Of a stretch of 64,000 nucleotides of DNA, positions 26,511-35,242 are shown piece after piece (position 1 is the first letter of the stretch; each line of letters opens with the position of its first letter). Position numbers and translations under genes: made by a program. Source of the stretch: JAKFWI01 sp031398975 (GTDB lineage: Bacteria > Pseudomonadota > Alphaproteobacteria > Caulobacterales > Aquidulcibacteraceae); the NCBI GenBank assembly GCA_031398975.1, contig JANNOI010000019.1:1-64000 (forward strand), read 5' to 3'. The notes below the pieces were generated by a model that was not told the DNA's origin, made no database searches, and worked only from the letters and a program-made list of their open reading frames with translations.

Positions 26511-28823
26511 ATGTCTAAGCTCATTACATCACCTATGCGCGCACGGGCCCTGCTGTTGTCGGCGGTTTCGGCGGCGGCGCTCCTCGCCGGCGGCCAGGCC
26601 GCGGCGCAGACGGCCGATCCCGCGCCCGCCCAGGCGGAGGCTGGCTCCCAGGAGATCATCGTCACCGCCCGCAAGCGCAGCGAATCCTTGATGAAGACGC
26701 CGCTCGCGGTGACCGCTCTCGACAGCACGGCGCTGGAAGAAGCCTCGGTCGCCTCGTTGGACGACGTCACGAGCCTCGTGCCCAACATCTCGATCACCGA
26801 CAATGCCGGCGACAGCGCGGGCGTGGGCTTTGCGGCCATTTACATCCGCGGCATCGGCCAGAACGACAGCTCCAACGGCATCGATCCGGGCGTGGGTATC
26901 TATATTGACGGCGTCTATTACGGGCGCACGGTCGGGGGGGTCATGGACCTGCCTGACATCGGCCAGATCGAGGTGCTGCGCGGGCCGCAAGGCACGCTCT
27001 TCGGCAAGAACACGATGGGCGGGGCGGTGCTCGTCACCTCCAAGCGGCCAGGCCCGGAAACGGGCGGCGAGGCCTCCGTCACGGTGGGCTCCGACAGCCG
27101 CCTCAACCTCGATTTCGCCGGCGACTGGCGGATTTCGGACGCAGTGGGCGCGCGCCTGCTCGTGTCCCGCCGCCAGCAGGACGGCTACATCCCCCGCCCC
27201 ACCGCCGGCGGCGAACTGGGCGAGGAAGACGCCACGATCGCGCGCGCCAAACTCGAGATCAAACCCTCCGACAAGACAGACATCCTGCTCTCGGGCGATT
27301 ACAGCGTCGTCAAAGGCTCCGGCGCGCAGGTGGTGAACGAGATCGTGCTCGGCGGGCTCGCGGGGCTGTGGAACAATCTGGTGGGCTCCTCCACCGGCCA
27401 GAGCATCGACCCGAGCGAAGCCTCCCCGGACCTCACGCGCAATAACGGAACCTCCGAACACAGCAACGATCTGGAATCGTGGGGCGCCTCAGCGCTGTTC
27501 GAGACCGATCTGAGCGGGGTGACGCTGCGCTCCATCACCGGCTATCGCGGCTTTGACTCGCGGGTCGCCACCGACCAGGACGGCCAGCCGGCCGTCTTCA
27601 GCGCCAACGTCTACAATAATTCCTCCGAGCAGCTCAGCCAGGAATTCAACCTGCTAGGCTCGGCCTTCGATGGGCGCCTCGACTGGGTCGCGGGTATTTT
27701 CTACTTCAACGAAACCGCCGATGCGCTCCAGAACACGCGCGTCGCCGTGCCCCTGGTGCAACAGGAGGTCTTCGCCGAGACCAAGACGGACAGCTACGCC
27801 GCCTTCGGCGAGGCCACCTTCGCGTTCACGGAGAAACTGTCCGTGACTGGGGGCCTTCGCGTCACCCGCGAGGAGAAGGATTTCTACACCTACATCCTCT
27901 GCACGCCCGGCAATTACGTCACGATCGTGCCCGAGTGCGCCCCGGCCGCCGCCGGCGCGACCGGGGTGTTTTACAAGGCCCCAACCCGCACGGACGATAG
28001 CTGGGACTCAGTCGATCCGCGCGTCATCGTCAGCTATCAAGCCACGGACGACGTCCTCGTCTACGGCTCCTATTCCACGGGCTTCAAGTCCGGCGGGTTC
28101 AACACGCGCTCGATCAGCGCCACGCTGTCCAGCGTTTCGGTGGATCCTGAGGAATTGCAGGCCTACGAGGCCGGGCTGAAGCTCAATCTGGCGGACGGGA
28201 GGCTCAACCTGCGCGCCGCCGCCTTCCTCTACGATTACGAGCAGATCCAACTCACCTTCTCCGGCGCGGTGATCACCGGGGTGAACGAGACCGTGCTCGC
28301 CAATATCGGGACCGCGGAATACAAGGGCGGCGAAATCGAAGCCGTGTGGCGCCCGGTCACCCCGCTGACGCTGTCCGCCTCGGTCGGCTATCTTGACGCG
28401 GCCTATACAGACATCGACCAGGACGCCGCTTCCGAGATCGCCCGGCTGAACAATTTCAGCCTGTCCACCGATCTCAAACTGCCCAAGGCGCCAGAATGGA
28501 CCGTCAATGCCGGCATCGAATACGTCATGCCGTTGATCATCGGGGGCGACGTGTCCTGGCGGCTCGACTACGCCTTCCAGACCAAGTCCTACAACGACAT
28601 CTATAATGGCGAGGGCGTCTCCACCCCCGAGCACAGCCTGTTCAACGCCCGCATCACCTATCGCCCCGAGGCGATCTGGACGCTGGCGCTCTACGGCAAG
28701 AACCTGACCGACGAACGGTACGTGGTTAACGGCTATGATGCGATCAAAGCCGGCTCCTCGCAGAATTTCGTGGCCGTGTCCGAGCCGCTGGAAGTGGGGG
28801 CCACGCTGACGCTGGACTTCTGA
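26511..28823 (+). CDS. TonB-dependent receptor, catabolic-block associated
   Basis: A 770-residue outer-membrane active transporter. It has a signal peptide (about residues 1-34, ending GGQAAAQ), a TonB-box-like QEIIVTARKRSESLMKTP, plug motifs AAIYIRGIGQNDSS, GVGIYIDGVYYGRTVGG and IEVLRGPQGTLFGKNTMGG, a barrel, and a C-terminal phenylalanine (TLDF). GGGGGAGG before the ATG at 26511 is a strong ribosome-binding site. A 204-base leader separates it from the MFS gene. A TetR gene follows after 75 bases. The context suggests it imports the compound that the preceding oxygenases degrade. Confidence 0.92.
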   Translation: MSKLITSPMRARALLLSAVSAAALLAGGQAAAQTADPAPAQAEAGSQEIIVTARKRSESLMKTPLAVTALDSTALEEASVASLDDVTSLVPNISITDNAGDSAGVGFAAIYIRGIGQNDSSNGIDPGVGIYIDGVYYGRTVGGVMDLPDIGQIEVLRGPQGTLFGKNTMGGAVLVTSKRPGPETGGEASVTVGSDSRLNLDFAGDWRISDAVGARLLVSRRQQDGYIPRPTAGGELGEEDATIARAKLEIKPSDKTDILLSGDYSVVKGSGAQVVNEIVLGGLAGLWNNLVGSSTGQSIDPSEASPDLTRNNGTSEHSNDLESWGASALFETDLSGVTLRSITGYRGFDSRVATDQDGQPAVFSANVYNNSSEQLSQEFNLLGSAFDGRLDWVAGIFYFNETADALQNTRVAVPLVQQEVFAETKTDSYAAFGEATFAFTEKLSVTGGLRVTREEKDFYTYILCTPGNYVTIVPECAPAAAGATGVFYKAPTRTDDSWDSVDPRVIVSYQATDDVLVYGSYSTGFKSGGFNTRSISATLSSVSVDPEELQAYEAGLKLNLADGRLNLRAAAFLYDYEQIQLTFSGAVITGVNETVLANIGTAEYKGGEIEAVWRPVTPLTLSASVGYLDAAYTDIDQDAASEIARLNNFSLSTDLKLPKAPEWTVNAGIEYVMPLIIGGDVSWRLDYAFQTKSYNDIYNGEGVSTPEHSLFNARITYRPEAIWTLALYGKNLTDERYVVNGYDAIKAGSSQNFVAVSEPLEVGATLTLDF

Positions 28824-28898
28824 GCCGCAGGAGCGCTTGATCTGGGGCTAGAACACCGCGCCCGCCGGGAGGCAGAGGCGACGGGCCGGGAGGAGACG

Positions 28899-29597
28899 AT
28901 GGCGCGCAAGAAAAAGGTGACCGACGAGCAGATCATCGAAGCCGCGCGCCTGGTCTTCGTCGCCCAGGGCGTATCGGCCTCGATGGATGTGATCGCGCGG
29001 GAATTGGGGGTCACCGCCCCCGTCCTGTTCACCCGCTTCGGGACCAAGCTCAACCTGTTCTACCGCGCCGTCGTGCCCGATCACGTCCCCTGGCTTGACC
29101 TCGCCGAAAGCCTCCGGGACGGGCCCGACGACCGCCCGCCCGAGGTCCAGATCCAGGAGATCGGCTGGCGCATCGTGCTGCTGTTCGACGAGGTGATGGC
29201 GGTGGTGCGCCTGTGCGCGAAGAATGCGGTCTCGATGGACGAGATCATGGGCATCCTGCAGATCCCCGCCGTGGAGGAGACGATCCAGGCGCTGGCCCGG
29301 TGGCTGGAAGTGGCCCATAGCAAGCGCGTGCTGGTGTGCGGGGACCCCGCGACCGTGGCGGAGCTGATCGTCAGCGCGCTCTATTGGCAGGTGGGGTATC
29401 GCGGCTATCCGATGGAGAGCGCGGGCGGGCAATCGCTCGAGCAGGCTTGCGTGCGGACGGTGGCGGCGCTGCTGCCGACGCTGGGCCTGGGCGATCCCGC
29501 GCAGGGCCCGGCCGTCAACACCCCGCGCGAGCCGCGCCATGTCTGGCCGCTGGTGGAGCAACCGCCTGCCGCGCGCAATCGCCGCTCTTTGTCCTAA
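28899..29597 (+). CDS. TetR family transcriptional regulator (first of a convergent pair)
   Basis: A 232-residue repressor-type protein. The N-terminal helix-turn-helix (residues about 7-55) reads IIEAARLVFVAQGVSASMDV then IARELGVTAPVLFTRFGTKL, as in TetR. The C-terminal ligand-binding domain has no recognisable specificity. It is transcribed in the direction of the TBDR and lies 75 bases behind it. The product resembles the neighbour on the opposite strand across the N-terminal 50 residues (KKVTD, MEVIAR/MDVIAR, LGVSA/LGVTA), so the two are probably paralogues. Its stop interleaves with that neighbour's stop. Confidence 0.88.
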   Translation: MARKKKVTDEQIIEAARLVFVAQGVSASMDVIARELGVTAPVLFTRFGTKLNLFYRAVVPDHVPWLDLAESLRDGPDDRPPEVQIQEIGWRIVLLFDEVMAVVRLCAKNAVSMDEIMGILQIPAVEETIQALARWLEVAHSKRVLVCGDPATVAELIVSALYWQVGYRGYPMESAGGQSLEQACVRTVAALLPTLGLGDPAQGPAVNTPREPRHVWPLVEQPPAARNRRSLS

Positions 29598-30253
29598 GAT
29601 CGTCGTTTATTGCGCCGTTCAGGGCCAGGGCGCCGCTCAGAGTCTGTGCGCCGTTCAGGGAGTTGGGCGAGGCCCTCGAGCAGCACGCGCACCGTGCGGG
29701 CGGGAAAGTCGGCGGTGTCCAACAGGTCGCGCCGCAGGAACGGGGACATCGCGTGGAGCTGCTGGAACAGGAGCGCCCCCATCAGGGTCGCGGCGGCGGA
29801 ATTAGGATCGGGGCACGACAAGAGCTTCAACTCGTGGGCCCGCCGCAGCCAGCCCGCTAACGCCTCTATCGAGGCGCGCGGGTTCGGCAGGGACAGCCGC
29901 TCCACCACCAGTTCCGCATCCACCCTGTTGATCGCGGCCTGGAGGAAGGCGGGCAAAGTCTGCTCGAAATGCAGGACGATCCGGCGCGCCAGTTCGGTCA
30001 GCCGCTCGGTCACGTCCTCGGGCGTCATGTTTTCGTGCAGCGCTACGGTGGGCCAAGACGAATGCACGCCGGCGGGCAGCACCGCGGCGATGAACAGCTC
30101 ATCCTTGTTGGCGAAGCGGCGGTAGAGCACCGTGGCGCTGACCCCCAAACGCCTGGCGATCACCTCCATCGTCACGTCAAAACCGGAGACCTCGAACTCC
30201 TCCCGCGCGATCTGCAGGATTTCCGCATCGGTTACTTTTTTGGGACGGGGCAT
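29594..30253 (-). CDS. TetR family transcriptional regulator (second of a convergent pair)
   Basis: A 219-residue TetR protein. The DNA-binding helix-turn-helix is ILQIAREEFEVSGFDVTMEV then IARRLGVSATVLYRRFANKD (residues about 11-50). The effector domain is unassigned; the C-terminus is very basic (PERRNKRRS). It is convergent with the other TetR gene and shares four bases with it. The ATG at 30251-30253 starts MPRPKKVTD, matching MARKKKVTD of the paralogue, which supports the start. It probably controls the catabolic block to the left or its own unit; no operator is certain. Confidence 0.88.
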   Translation of the reverse strand: MPRPKKVTDAEILQIAREEFEVSGFDVTMEVIARRLGVSATVLYRRFANKDELFIAAVLPAGVHSSWPTVALHENMTPEDVTERLTELARRIVLHFEQTLPAFLQAAINRVDAELVVERLSLPNPRASIEALAGWLRRAHELKLLSCPDPNSAAATLMGALLFQQLHAMSPFLRRDLLDTADFPARTVRVLLEGLAQLPERRTDSERRPGPERRNKRRS

Positions 30254-30502
30254 GACGCCTCCGAGGGATGAGGGCGCGCGGAAGGCGAAGAAAGCGGGCC
30301 CGTCGCGGCGCAGGCAAGCGCCATCCTAGCGCTTTTCGCCCACCCTCGCGCGCGGAAACGACGCCCCGGCCGCGACCGTCCTTAGACGGAACGATCCCGT
30401 CACCCACCAGACGGCCCAAGTCTTTCCCAGAGAGGGTGCCGGAGACTGTTGGCTCCCATGACTTACGCGCAAATGAGAAAAATTCGAACACGACTTCCGC
30501 CA

Positions 30503-31318
30503 TTATCGAAGGGGGTCAGGACACTTCCAGTCTAGCGGGAGCTCCAACGGCTCGCCGTAACGAATGCTGCAAGCCTTTGTCAGCTGGTTGAGGTCCACAA
30601 CTTCCGAGAAGGCATTCTCAGTTCGCTCCGGCGAACACCGCGCCGCCAGTTCCTTACAACTCACTTCGGGCCGAAGTCGCGGGACTGTATAGGTGGTGCT
30701 CAGCGCTTTGGGCCCCGGATTGACTGGCGGTGGCTCAGGTGGCGCCACCTCACCGGTCACCGGTGGGGGGTCGCCTTTCGGGTCCGTCGTAGGATAATCC
30801 ACCCCACCGCACTTGCCCAATAGCGTTACAATAAGGACCACGGCCGTCAGAGTGAGAACGTAGCCCAGACAACCCGGCCGGGGGAGCGGCTCTGGTTCTG
30901 GTTTAGGTTCGGGCGGCGGCTCTGGCACTTGCGCCGGTTCAGGCTCCGTATCGTCCCCTGTTTCGCCCACCGACACGTCGGACCGCACATCCGTCGAAGC
31001 GCCAGCCACTGGGGACGGGTTCTGCCGCTCCGGCGCACGCGCGGTTCGCCTTGCTGCGTCACGTGCAATCCGAGTGTATTCCCTGAAAGCAAGCACGAGA
31101 TTACGAAGGTGTTCTAGAAATTGTTCCCAGTGACGTCCAATCTTTTTCCAGTGTCGATAGGCCCAAATCCCGACAGCGATGGCACCGACGTTGACGATTA
31201 TGGTGGTTATGTTGGCTGCGTACTCAAACCAGCCACTCAACGCCAAATTGCCAGCCGCATCGAACATCGAAATGGTCCCCATCAAACCAAAGTAGCCAAG
31301 CCAATGCCGAAGTCCCAT
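30503..31318 (-). CDS. Unknown two-helix membrane protein with acidic proline-rich linker
   Basis: A 271-residue product I do not recognise. A hydrophobic start and helix (about 29-55, ITTIIVNVGAIAVGIWAY) precede a basic amphipathic region (about 55-95). An EP/KP-repeat linker (residues about 123-145, EPEPAQVPEPPPEPKPEPEP) follows, then a second helix (about 150-170, VLTLTAVVLIVTLLGKCG). The C-terminal region of about 100 residues has three cysteines (VSCKELAARC, KACSIRYG) and another proline-rich segment. The EP-rich linker recalls TonB's spacer, but the topology differs. GC is lower than in flanking genes, so it was probably acquired. It is flanked by a TetR gene and a broken gene. Confidence 0.6.
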   Translation of the reverse strand: MGLRHWLGYFGLMGTISMFDAAGNLALSGWFEYAANITTIIVNVGAIAVGIWAYRHWKKIGRHWEQFLEHLRNLVLAFREYTRIARDAARRTARAPERQNPSPVAGASTDVRSDVSVGETGDDTEPEPAQVPEPPPEPKPEPEPLPRPGCLGYVLTLTAVVLIVTLLGKCGGVDYPTTDPKGDPPPVTGEVAPPEPPPVNPGPKALSTTYTVPRLRPEVSCKELAARCSPERTENAFSEVVDLNQLTKACSIRYGEPLELPLDWKCPDPLR

Positions 31319-31363
31319 GCCTTCACGTTACAAGGGAGTGACGCCCCCTTAACCGGCGTCTGG

Positions 31364-31369
31364 TATAAT
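31364..31369 (+). promoter_or_regulatory. TATAAT -10-like element before the broken small gene
   Basis: A perfect TATAAT lies 23 bases before the ATG at 31393. No good -35 hexamer is seen at the expected distance. Rare in this GC-rich context, so recorded as a possible promoter of the small interrupted frame. Confidence 0.3.
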
Positions 31370-31392
31370 GCGCCCGAACATAGGGGACCGAT

Positions 31393-31686
31393 ATGCAAAT
31401 CCAGCTTCGCTAAGCACTGGCTAAAGCGGTCGCGGAACTGCGCGAACGCACCGAAGGCATAGCCTTCTTGCCGGAATGTTCTGATGCGCTTTCGGTAGAC
31501 TGGATCGACGTCCGAAGCGAGTTGAAGCACGACCATGAGCGCGCCAACTATGATGTCGCCGTCGAGTTAATCGGCTCGCCTATGAAAGCTTCAAGAGCTC
31601 GAAAAATATTACCCGGCCAAAAAGCGCTCTCTGGCGAAAATGCTCGGCTCGGCGCCGTGAAAAAGGAAAGCCGCCTAGGACTTTAA
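31393..31686 (+). pseudogene. Small hypothetical gene interrupted by an in-frame TAA
   Basis: From the ATG at 31393 the frame reads MQIQLR, then TAA (31411-31413), then continues open for 90 codons: ALAKAVAELRERTEGIAFLP and onward through SVDWIDVRSELKHDHERANY to a stop at 31684-31686. The continuous amphipathic, charge-rich sequence on both sides of the stop looks like real protein. A single C-to-T change of CAA to TAA would explain it. The downstream part could still be expressed from an internal start such as the TTG at 31468. No family recognised. Confidence 0.4.
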
Positions 31687-32078
31687 CGCCCGCGCGGCCC
31701 GGAATCAGACGCGCTTGAGGTCAGTCCCTGCAGCTTAGCCCTTATCAATCGTACCTCTACCCGCGCATAATCCCGCCCCACCCCTCGCCCACCTAAACTG
31801 CGGACGCGATCAGGCAGTTTTTGGCGTCACCCGGCAGCAGCGCCAAGCACGTTGCGATGACGGCCCGAACCCGTTTTGACGTCGACGCAATTTGCATAAA
31901 CGCGCCCCCTATCAGCCCTGGAACCGCCAGCTTCGTTGTTCAATCAGGCGCCCCGGAACGCATGGTCCTGTGAGACGCGGTGACGGCGGATGATCCAGCT
32001 ATTTTGTCGATAACAAAAGCGGCGTTCGCCGGCTTACCTACCACAGCGCTCCCAAAACAATTCCGGCTCGGCACGCCG
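31687..32078. other. Gene-poor stretch before mmsA
   Basis: About 390 bases with no supportable gene. GC is a little lower than in the flanking core genes. No tRNA, terminator or repeat is evident; it lies behind the 3' end of mmsA and the broken small gene. Confidence 0.4.
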
Positions 32079-33575
32079 CTAGCGCATGGTCGGGATCACG
32101 AACGAAGATTCGCCCCCTTCGCCGTCCGGCCAGCGGGCCGTGACGGTTTTGATCTTGGTGAAAAACTTGACGCCCTCCAGGCCGTGCTGGTTGGCGTCGC
32201 CGAACGCGCTGCGCTTCCACCCGCCGAAGCTGTGATAGGCCACCGGCACCGGTATGGGCACATTGACGCCGACCATGCCGACATTGACGCGGGCGGCGAA
32301 TTCCCGCGCCGCGCGGCCGCTGCGGGTGAAGATGGCGACGCCGTTGCCGTACTGATGGCGGCTGGGCAGATCGAGCGCCGCCTCGAAATCGGCGGCGCGG
32401 ACGATCTGCAGAACGGGGCCGAAAATCTCTTCCTGATAAAAACGCATCGTGGGCTTGACGTGATCAAACAGGGTAGGCCCGATGAAGAAGCCGCTTTCAT
32501 AGCCCTGCAAGGCGAAGCCCCGCCCGTCCACCAGCAGGCTCGCGCCCGCGTCGACGCCTTGCTGGATGAAATCGGAGATCCGCCGCTGATGTGCTGCGCT
32601 GACGACCGGGCCGTATTGCGCCTCGGGATCGGTGCTGAGGCCGACTTTGAGACGCGGGATCTCCTCCAGCAGGCGGTCGCGCAGCGCATCGGCCGTCTGC
32701 TCCCCCACTGGAACCACGACCGGCAGCGCCATGCAGCGCTGGCCAGCCGAGCCATAGGCGGCGCCGACCAGATCCTTCACGGTCTGATCGAGATCGGCGT
32801 CGGGCAGCACGATGGCGTGGTTCTTCGCCCCGCCCATGGCCTGCACCCGCTTTCCATGCTCCGCGCCCGTCCGATAGACATGGTGGGCGATGTCTGAGGA
32901 GCCCACAAAGCTCACGGCTTTGATGTCGGGATGGGCCAAGATGGCGTCCACCACCACCTTATCGCCCTGCACCACGTTCAGCACGCCCGGCGGCGCGCCC
33001 GCCTCCAGCATCAGCTCCGCCAGACGCAGCGGCACGCTGGGATCGCGCTCGGACGGTTTGAGCACGAAGGCGTTGCCGCACACGATCGCCACCGCGAACA
33101 TCCACATCGGGATCATGGCCGGGAAGTTATAGGGCGTGATCCCGGCGACGATCCCCAAGGGCTGGCGCATGGAATAGACGTCGATGCCGGGGCCGGCGCC
33201 CTCGCTGTATTCGCCCTTGAGGACGTGCGGCGCCCCGCAGGCGAACTCCACCACATCCAAGCCGCGCTGGATGTCGCCCCGGGAATCGGCGAGCACTTTG
33301 CCGTGCTCGGAAGACAGGAGCTGCGCGAGCGGGTCCATCTGCGCCTCCACGAGGCGCTTGAACTCGAACATCACGCGGGCGCGCCGCTGGGGATTGGCGC
33401 CCGCCCAAAGCGGCTGCGCCTGCCGCGCAGATTCCACCGCCGCTTCGACGGCGCTGGCGTCGCCCAGCGCCACGCGCGCCTGCGTCTCGCCGCGATTGGG
33501 ATCGAACACATCGCCGAACCGGCCCGAGCCGCCTTCGATCCGGGCGCCATGAATGAAATGCGGAATGACGCGCAT
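32079..33575 (-). CDS. mmsA: Methylmalonate/malonate-semialdehyde dehydrogenase (CoA-acylating)
   Basis: A 498-residue aldehyde dehydrogenase of the MmsA/IolA class. It converts malonate semialdehyde or methylmalonate semialdehyde with CoA and NAD+ to acetyl-CoA or propionyl-CoA. Features are PLGIVAGITPYNFPAMIPMW, AVSFVGSSDIAHHVY, the class-typical RVQAMGGAKNHAIVLPDAD, the nucleophile in YGSAGQRCMALPVVV, and VAYHSFGGWKRSAFGD. Length fits. It directly abuts a DUF1330 gene, which overlaps an aminotransferase, giving one operon. In this context the enzyme most likely removes malonate semialdehyde from beta-alanine, or the methyl form from thymine. Confidence 0.93.
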   Translation of the reverse strand: MRVIPHFIHGARIEGGSGRFGDVFDPNRGETQARVALGDASAVEAAVESARQAQPLWAGANPQRRARVMFEFKRLVEAQMDPLAQLLSSEHGKVLADSRGDIQRGLDVVEFACGAPHVLKGEYSEGAGPGIDVYSMRQPLGIVAGITPYNFPAMIPMWMFAVAIVCGNAFVLKPSERDPSVPLRLAELMLEAGAPPGVLNVVQGDKVVVDAILAHPDIKAVSFVGSSDIAHHVYRTGAEHGKRVQAMGGAKNHAIVLPDADLDQTVKDLVGAAYGSAGQRCMALPVVVPVGEQTADALRDRLLEEIPRLKVGLSTDPEAQYGPVVSAAHQRRISDFIQQGVDAGASLLVDGRGFALQGYESGFFIGPTLFDHVKPTMRFYQEEIFGPVLQIVRAADFEAALDLPSRHQYGNGVAIFTRSGRAAREFAARVNVGMVGVNVPIPVPVAYHSFGGWKRSAFGDANQHGLEGVKFFTKIKTVTARWPDGEGGESSFVIPTMR

Positions 33576-33872
33576 CTAGGCGCCCTCGACGATCATCAGC
33601 TGCACTTCCGCCGCGCCGAGCCGGCTTTTCCTGGCGTCCTGGTATTCAAGCGAATGATAGCAGGCCGAGGCGGCTTCAAGGCTTGGAAATTCGATCACCA
33701 CATTGCGCGCCGCCGAAGCCCCCTCAAGGGCGATCACGGTCCCGCCGCGCGCCAGCACGCGGGCCCCGAAGCGCGCAAAAATCGGCGTCGCGGCCGCGGC
33801 GTAGCGCCCATAGGCGTCTGGATCGGCAATGTTTACATGCGCGATCCAATAGGCTTTCGGCTCACCCGGCAT
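33576..33872 (-). CDS. DUF1330 family protein
   Basis: A 98-residue protein with the DUF1330 ferredoxin-like pattern: KAYWIAHVNIADPDAYGRY, then FGARVLARGGTVIALEG, then VIEFPSLEAASACYHS near the C-terminus. The family has no established activity, though it resembles dimeric alpha-beta barrel small enzymes. It overlaps the upstream aminotransferase by 11 bases and ends exactly where mmsA begins, so it is co-expressed with both. That tight placement suggests an accessory step or stress role in beta-alanine or malonate-semialdehyde handling; this is inference. Confidence 0.82.
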   Translation of the reverse strand: MPGEPKAYWIAHVNIADPDAYGRYAAAATPIFARFGARVLARGGTVIALEGASAARNVVIEFPSLEAASACYHSLEYQDARKSRLGAAEVQLMIVEGA

Positions 33873-35178
33873 GGAGCGTCCCGAGACTGGCGCCCAGCAG
33901 GGCGAGGCCCTCTTCAGCCTCCTCTTGCGTCAGCGACATGGGCGGGGCGAGGCGGATCACATTCCCGTAAAACCCGCCCTTGCCGATCAAGAGGCCATTG
34001 CGCTTGGCCGCCTCGAGGAGTTGACCGGCCGCCGCCGGATTCGGCGCGGAGCCGCCGGGCGCGACCAGTTCCAGAGCCTGCATCAGACCTTTGCCGCGCA
34101 CCTCGCCGATCACCGGAAAGTCACGCGCCAAAGCCTCCAACCCTGCCCGTAAAACAGCCCCGACGCGCAGCGCGACGCCTTGGAGGTCATGCGTGCGGTG
34201 ATAATGCAGATTGGCGAGCGCGCCGCGCGTGATCAGCGGATTGCCCCCGAAGGTGGAGATCGAAAGCGCCTTGAACGCCTCCATTACCTCGCCCCGGGCG
34301 ATCACCCCGCCCAGCGGCAAGCCATTGCCCACACCCTTAGCGAACGTGATGATGTCAGGCTGGGCGCCGTGCGCCTGATAGCCCCAATAATGGGTTCCGG
34401 TGCGCCCCCAGCCGGTCTGGACTTCGTCGCTGATAAAGAGCGCCCCGCGCGCCCTCAGAACGTCCTGAAAGCGGCCGAACAGGCCGTCCGGCCCGGCCGC
34501 GAAGCCGCCCACGCCGAGGATCGGCTCCGCGATCAGGCACGCCACGTCCCCCGCGCACGCGACGCCCAAAATCTCTTCCAGATCCTCGACGCACTTGTCG
34601 ATATAGGCGCCCGGCGCCAGGCCCTTGAAGGGCGAGCGATAGGGGTAGGAGCCGTGCACATAATGGGTCTGGAACGGGGAGAGCCCCGAGGGCGACCAGG
34701 AGGCCATGCCCGTCACCGGCACGGTGGCGAAAGAGCGCCCGTGATAGGAATAGCGCATCGCCAGGACCTGGTTGGAGCGGCGATAGGCGGTGGCGAGCAT
34801 CAGCGCCAGATCGTTCGCCTCGCTGCCGGAATTGGTGAAGAACACTTTCGCGTCCGGAATGCCGGACAGGCGCGCAACTTCCTCCGCCAGCTCGATCTGG
34901 CTCTCGATCAGGTAGAGCGTCGAGGTATGGATCATTTTGCCGGCCTGATCGGCCAGCGCCTCTGTGACCCCGGGCGTGTTATACCCGGTCATCGTGGTGA
35001 GGATGCCGCCGAAGAAATCCAGATAGGATCGGCCGGCGGCGTCGCGTACGCGCCGCCCCTCCCCGGACACCAGACTGATCGGCTCTTGGTAATAGACCGG
35101 CGCCCAGCTTGGCAGAACCGCCCGGTGCCGCGCCCACAGGCGGGCGTGGGGATCAGCGGGGGGCGCGGGTTCGGCCAT
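33862..35178 (-). CDS. Class III aminotransferase (probable beta-alanine transaminase)
   Basis: A 438-residue PLP enzyme of the AGXT2/omega-transaminase group. GKSL-type motifs are seen: DAAGRSYLDFFGGILTTMTG, FFTNSGSEANDLALMLA, YHGRSFATVPVTG, LFISDEVQTGWGRTG and the PLP lysine in DIITFAKGVGNGLPLGG. In the reductive pyrimidine pathway such an enzyme moves the amino group of beta-alanine (or 3-aminoisobutyrate) to pyruvate or another keto acid, giving the semialdehyde consumed by mmsA. Gene order aminotransferase-DUF1330-mmsA supports this. A terminator-like hairpin lies just before it, so it has its own promoter or relies on read-through. Confidence 0.88.
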   Translation of the reverse strand: MAEPAPPADPHARLWARHRAVLPSWAPVYYQEPISLVSGEGRRVRDAAGRSYLDFFGGILTTMTGYNTPGVTEALADQAGKMIHTSTLYLIESQIELAEEVARLSGIPDAKVFFTNSGSEANDLALMLATAYRRSNQVLAMRYSYHGRSFATVPVTGMASWSPSGLSPFQTHYVHGSYPYRSPFKGLAPGAYIDKCVEDLEEILGVACAGDVACLIAEPILGVGGFAAGPDGLFGRFQDVLRARGALFISDEVQTGWGRTGTHYWGYQAHGAQPDIITFAKGVGNGLPLGGVIARGEVMEAFKALSISTFGGNPLITRGALANLHYHRTHDLQGVALRVGAVLRAGLEALARDFPVIGEVRGKGLMQALELVAPGGSAPNPAAAGQLLEAAKRNGLLIGKGGFYGNVIRLAPPMSLTQEEAEEGLALLGASLGTLHAG

Positions 35179-35199
35179 GTTCGACGCTCATAAAAATAA

Positions 35200-35227
35200 A
35201 GGGTGCGGAGCGGCCGCCCCGCACCCT
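35200..35227 (-). terminator. Rho-independent terminator for the pyrimidine-region TBDR
   Basis: A 9-base-pair GC-rich stem (35200-35208 with 35219-35227) encloses a loop that is itself palindromic (GCGGCCGC). On the minus strand it is followed by TTTATTTTTATG, a clear T-rich tract. It lies 15 bases past the stop of the TBDR and 22 bases before the aminotransferase start, so it punctuates the two units. Confidence 0.8.
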
Positions 35228-35242
35228 ATGGCGACTTGACGC

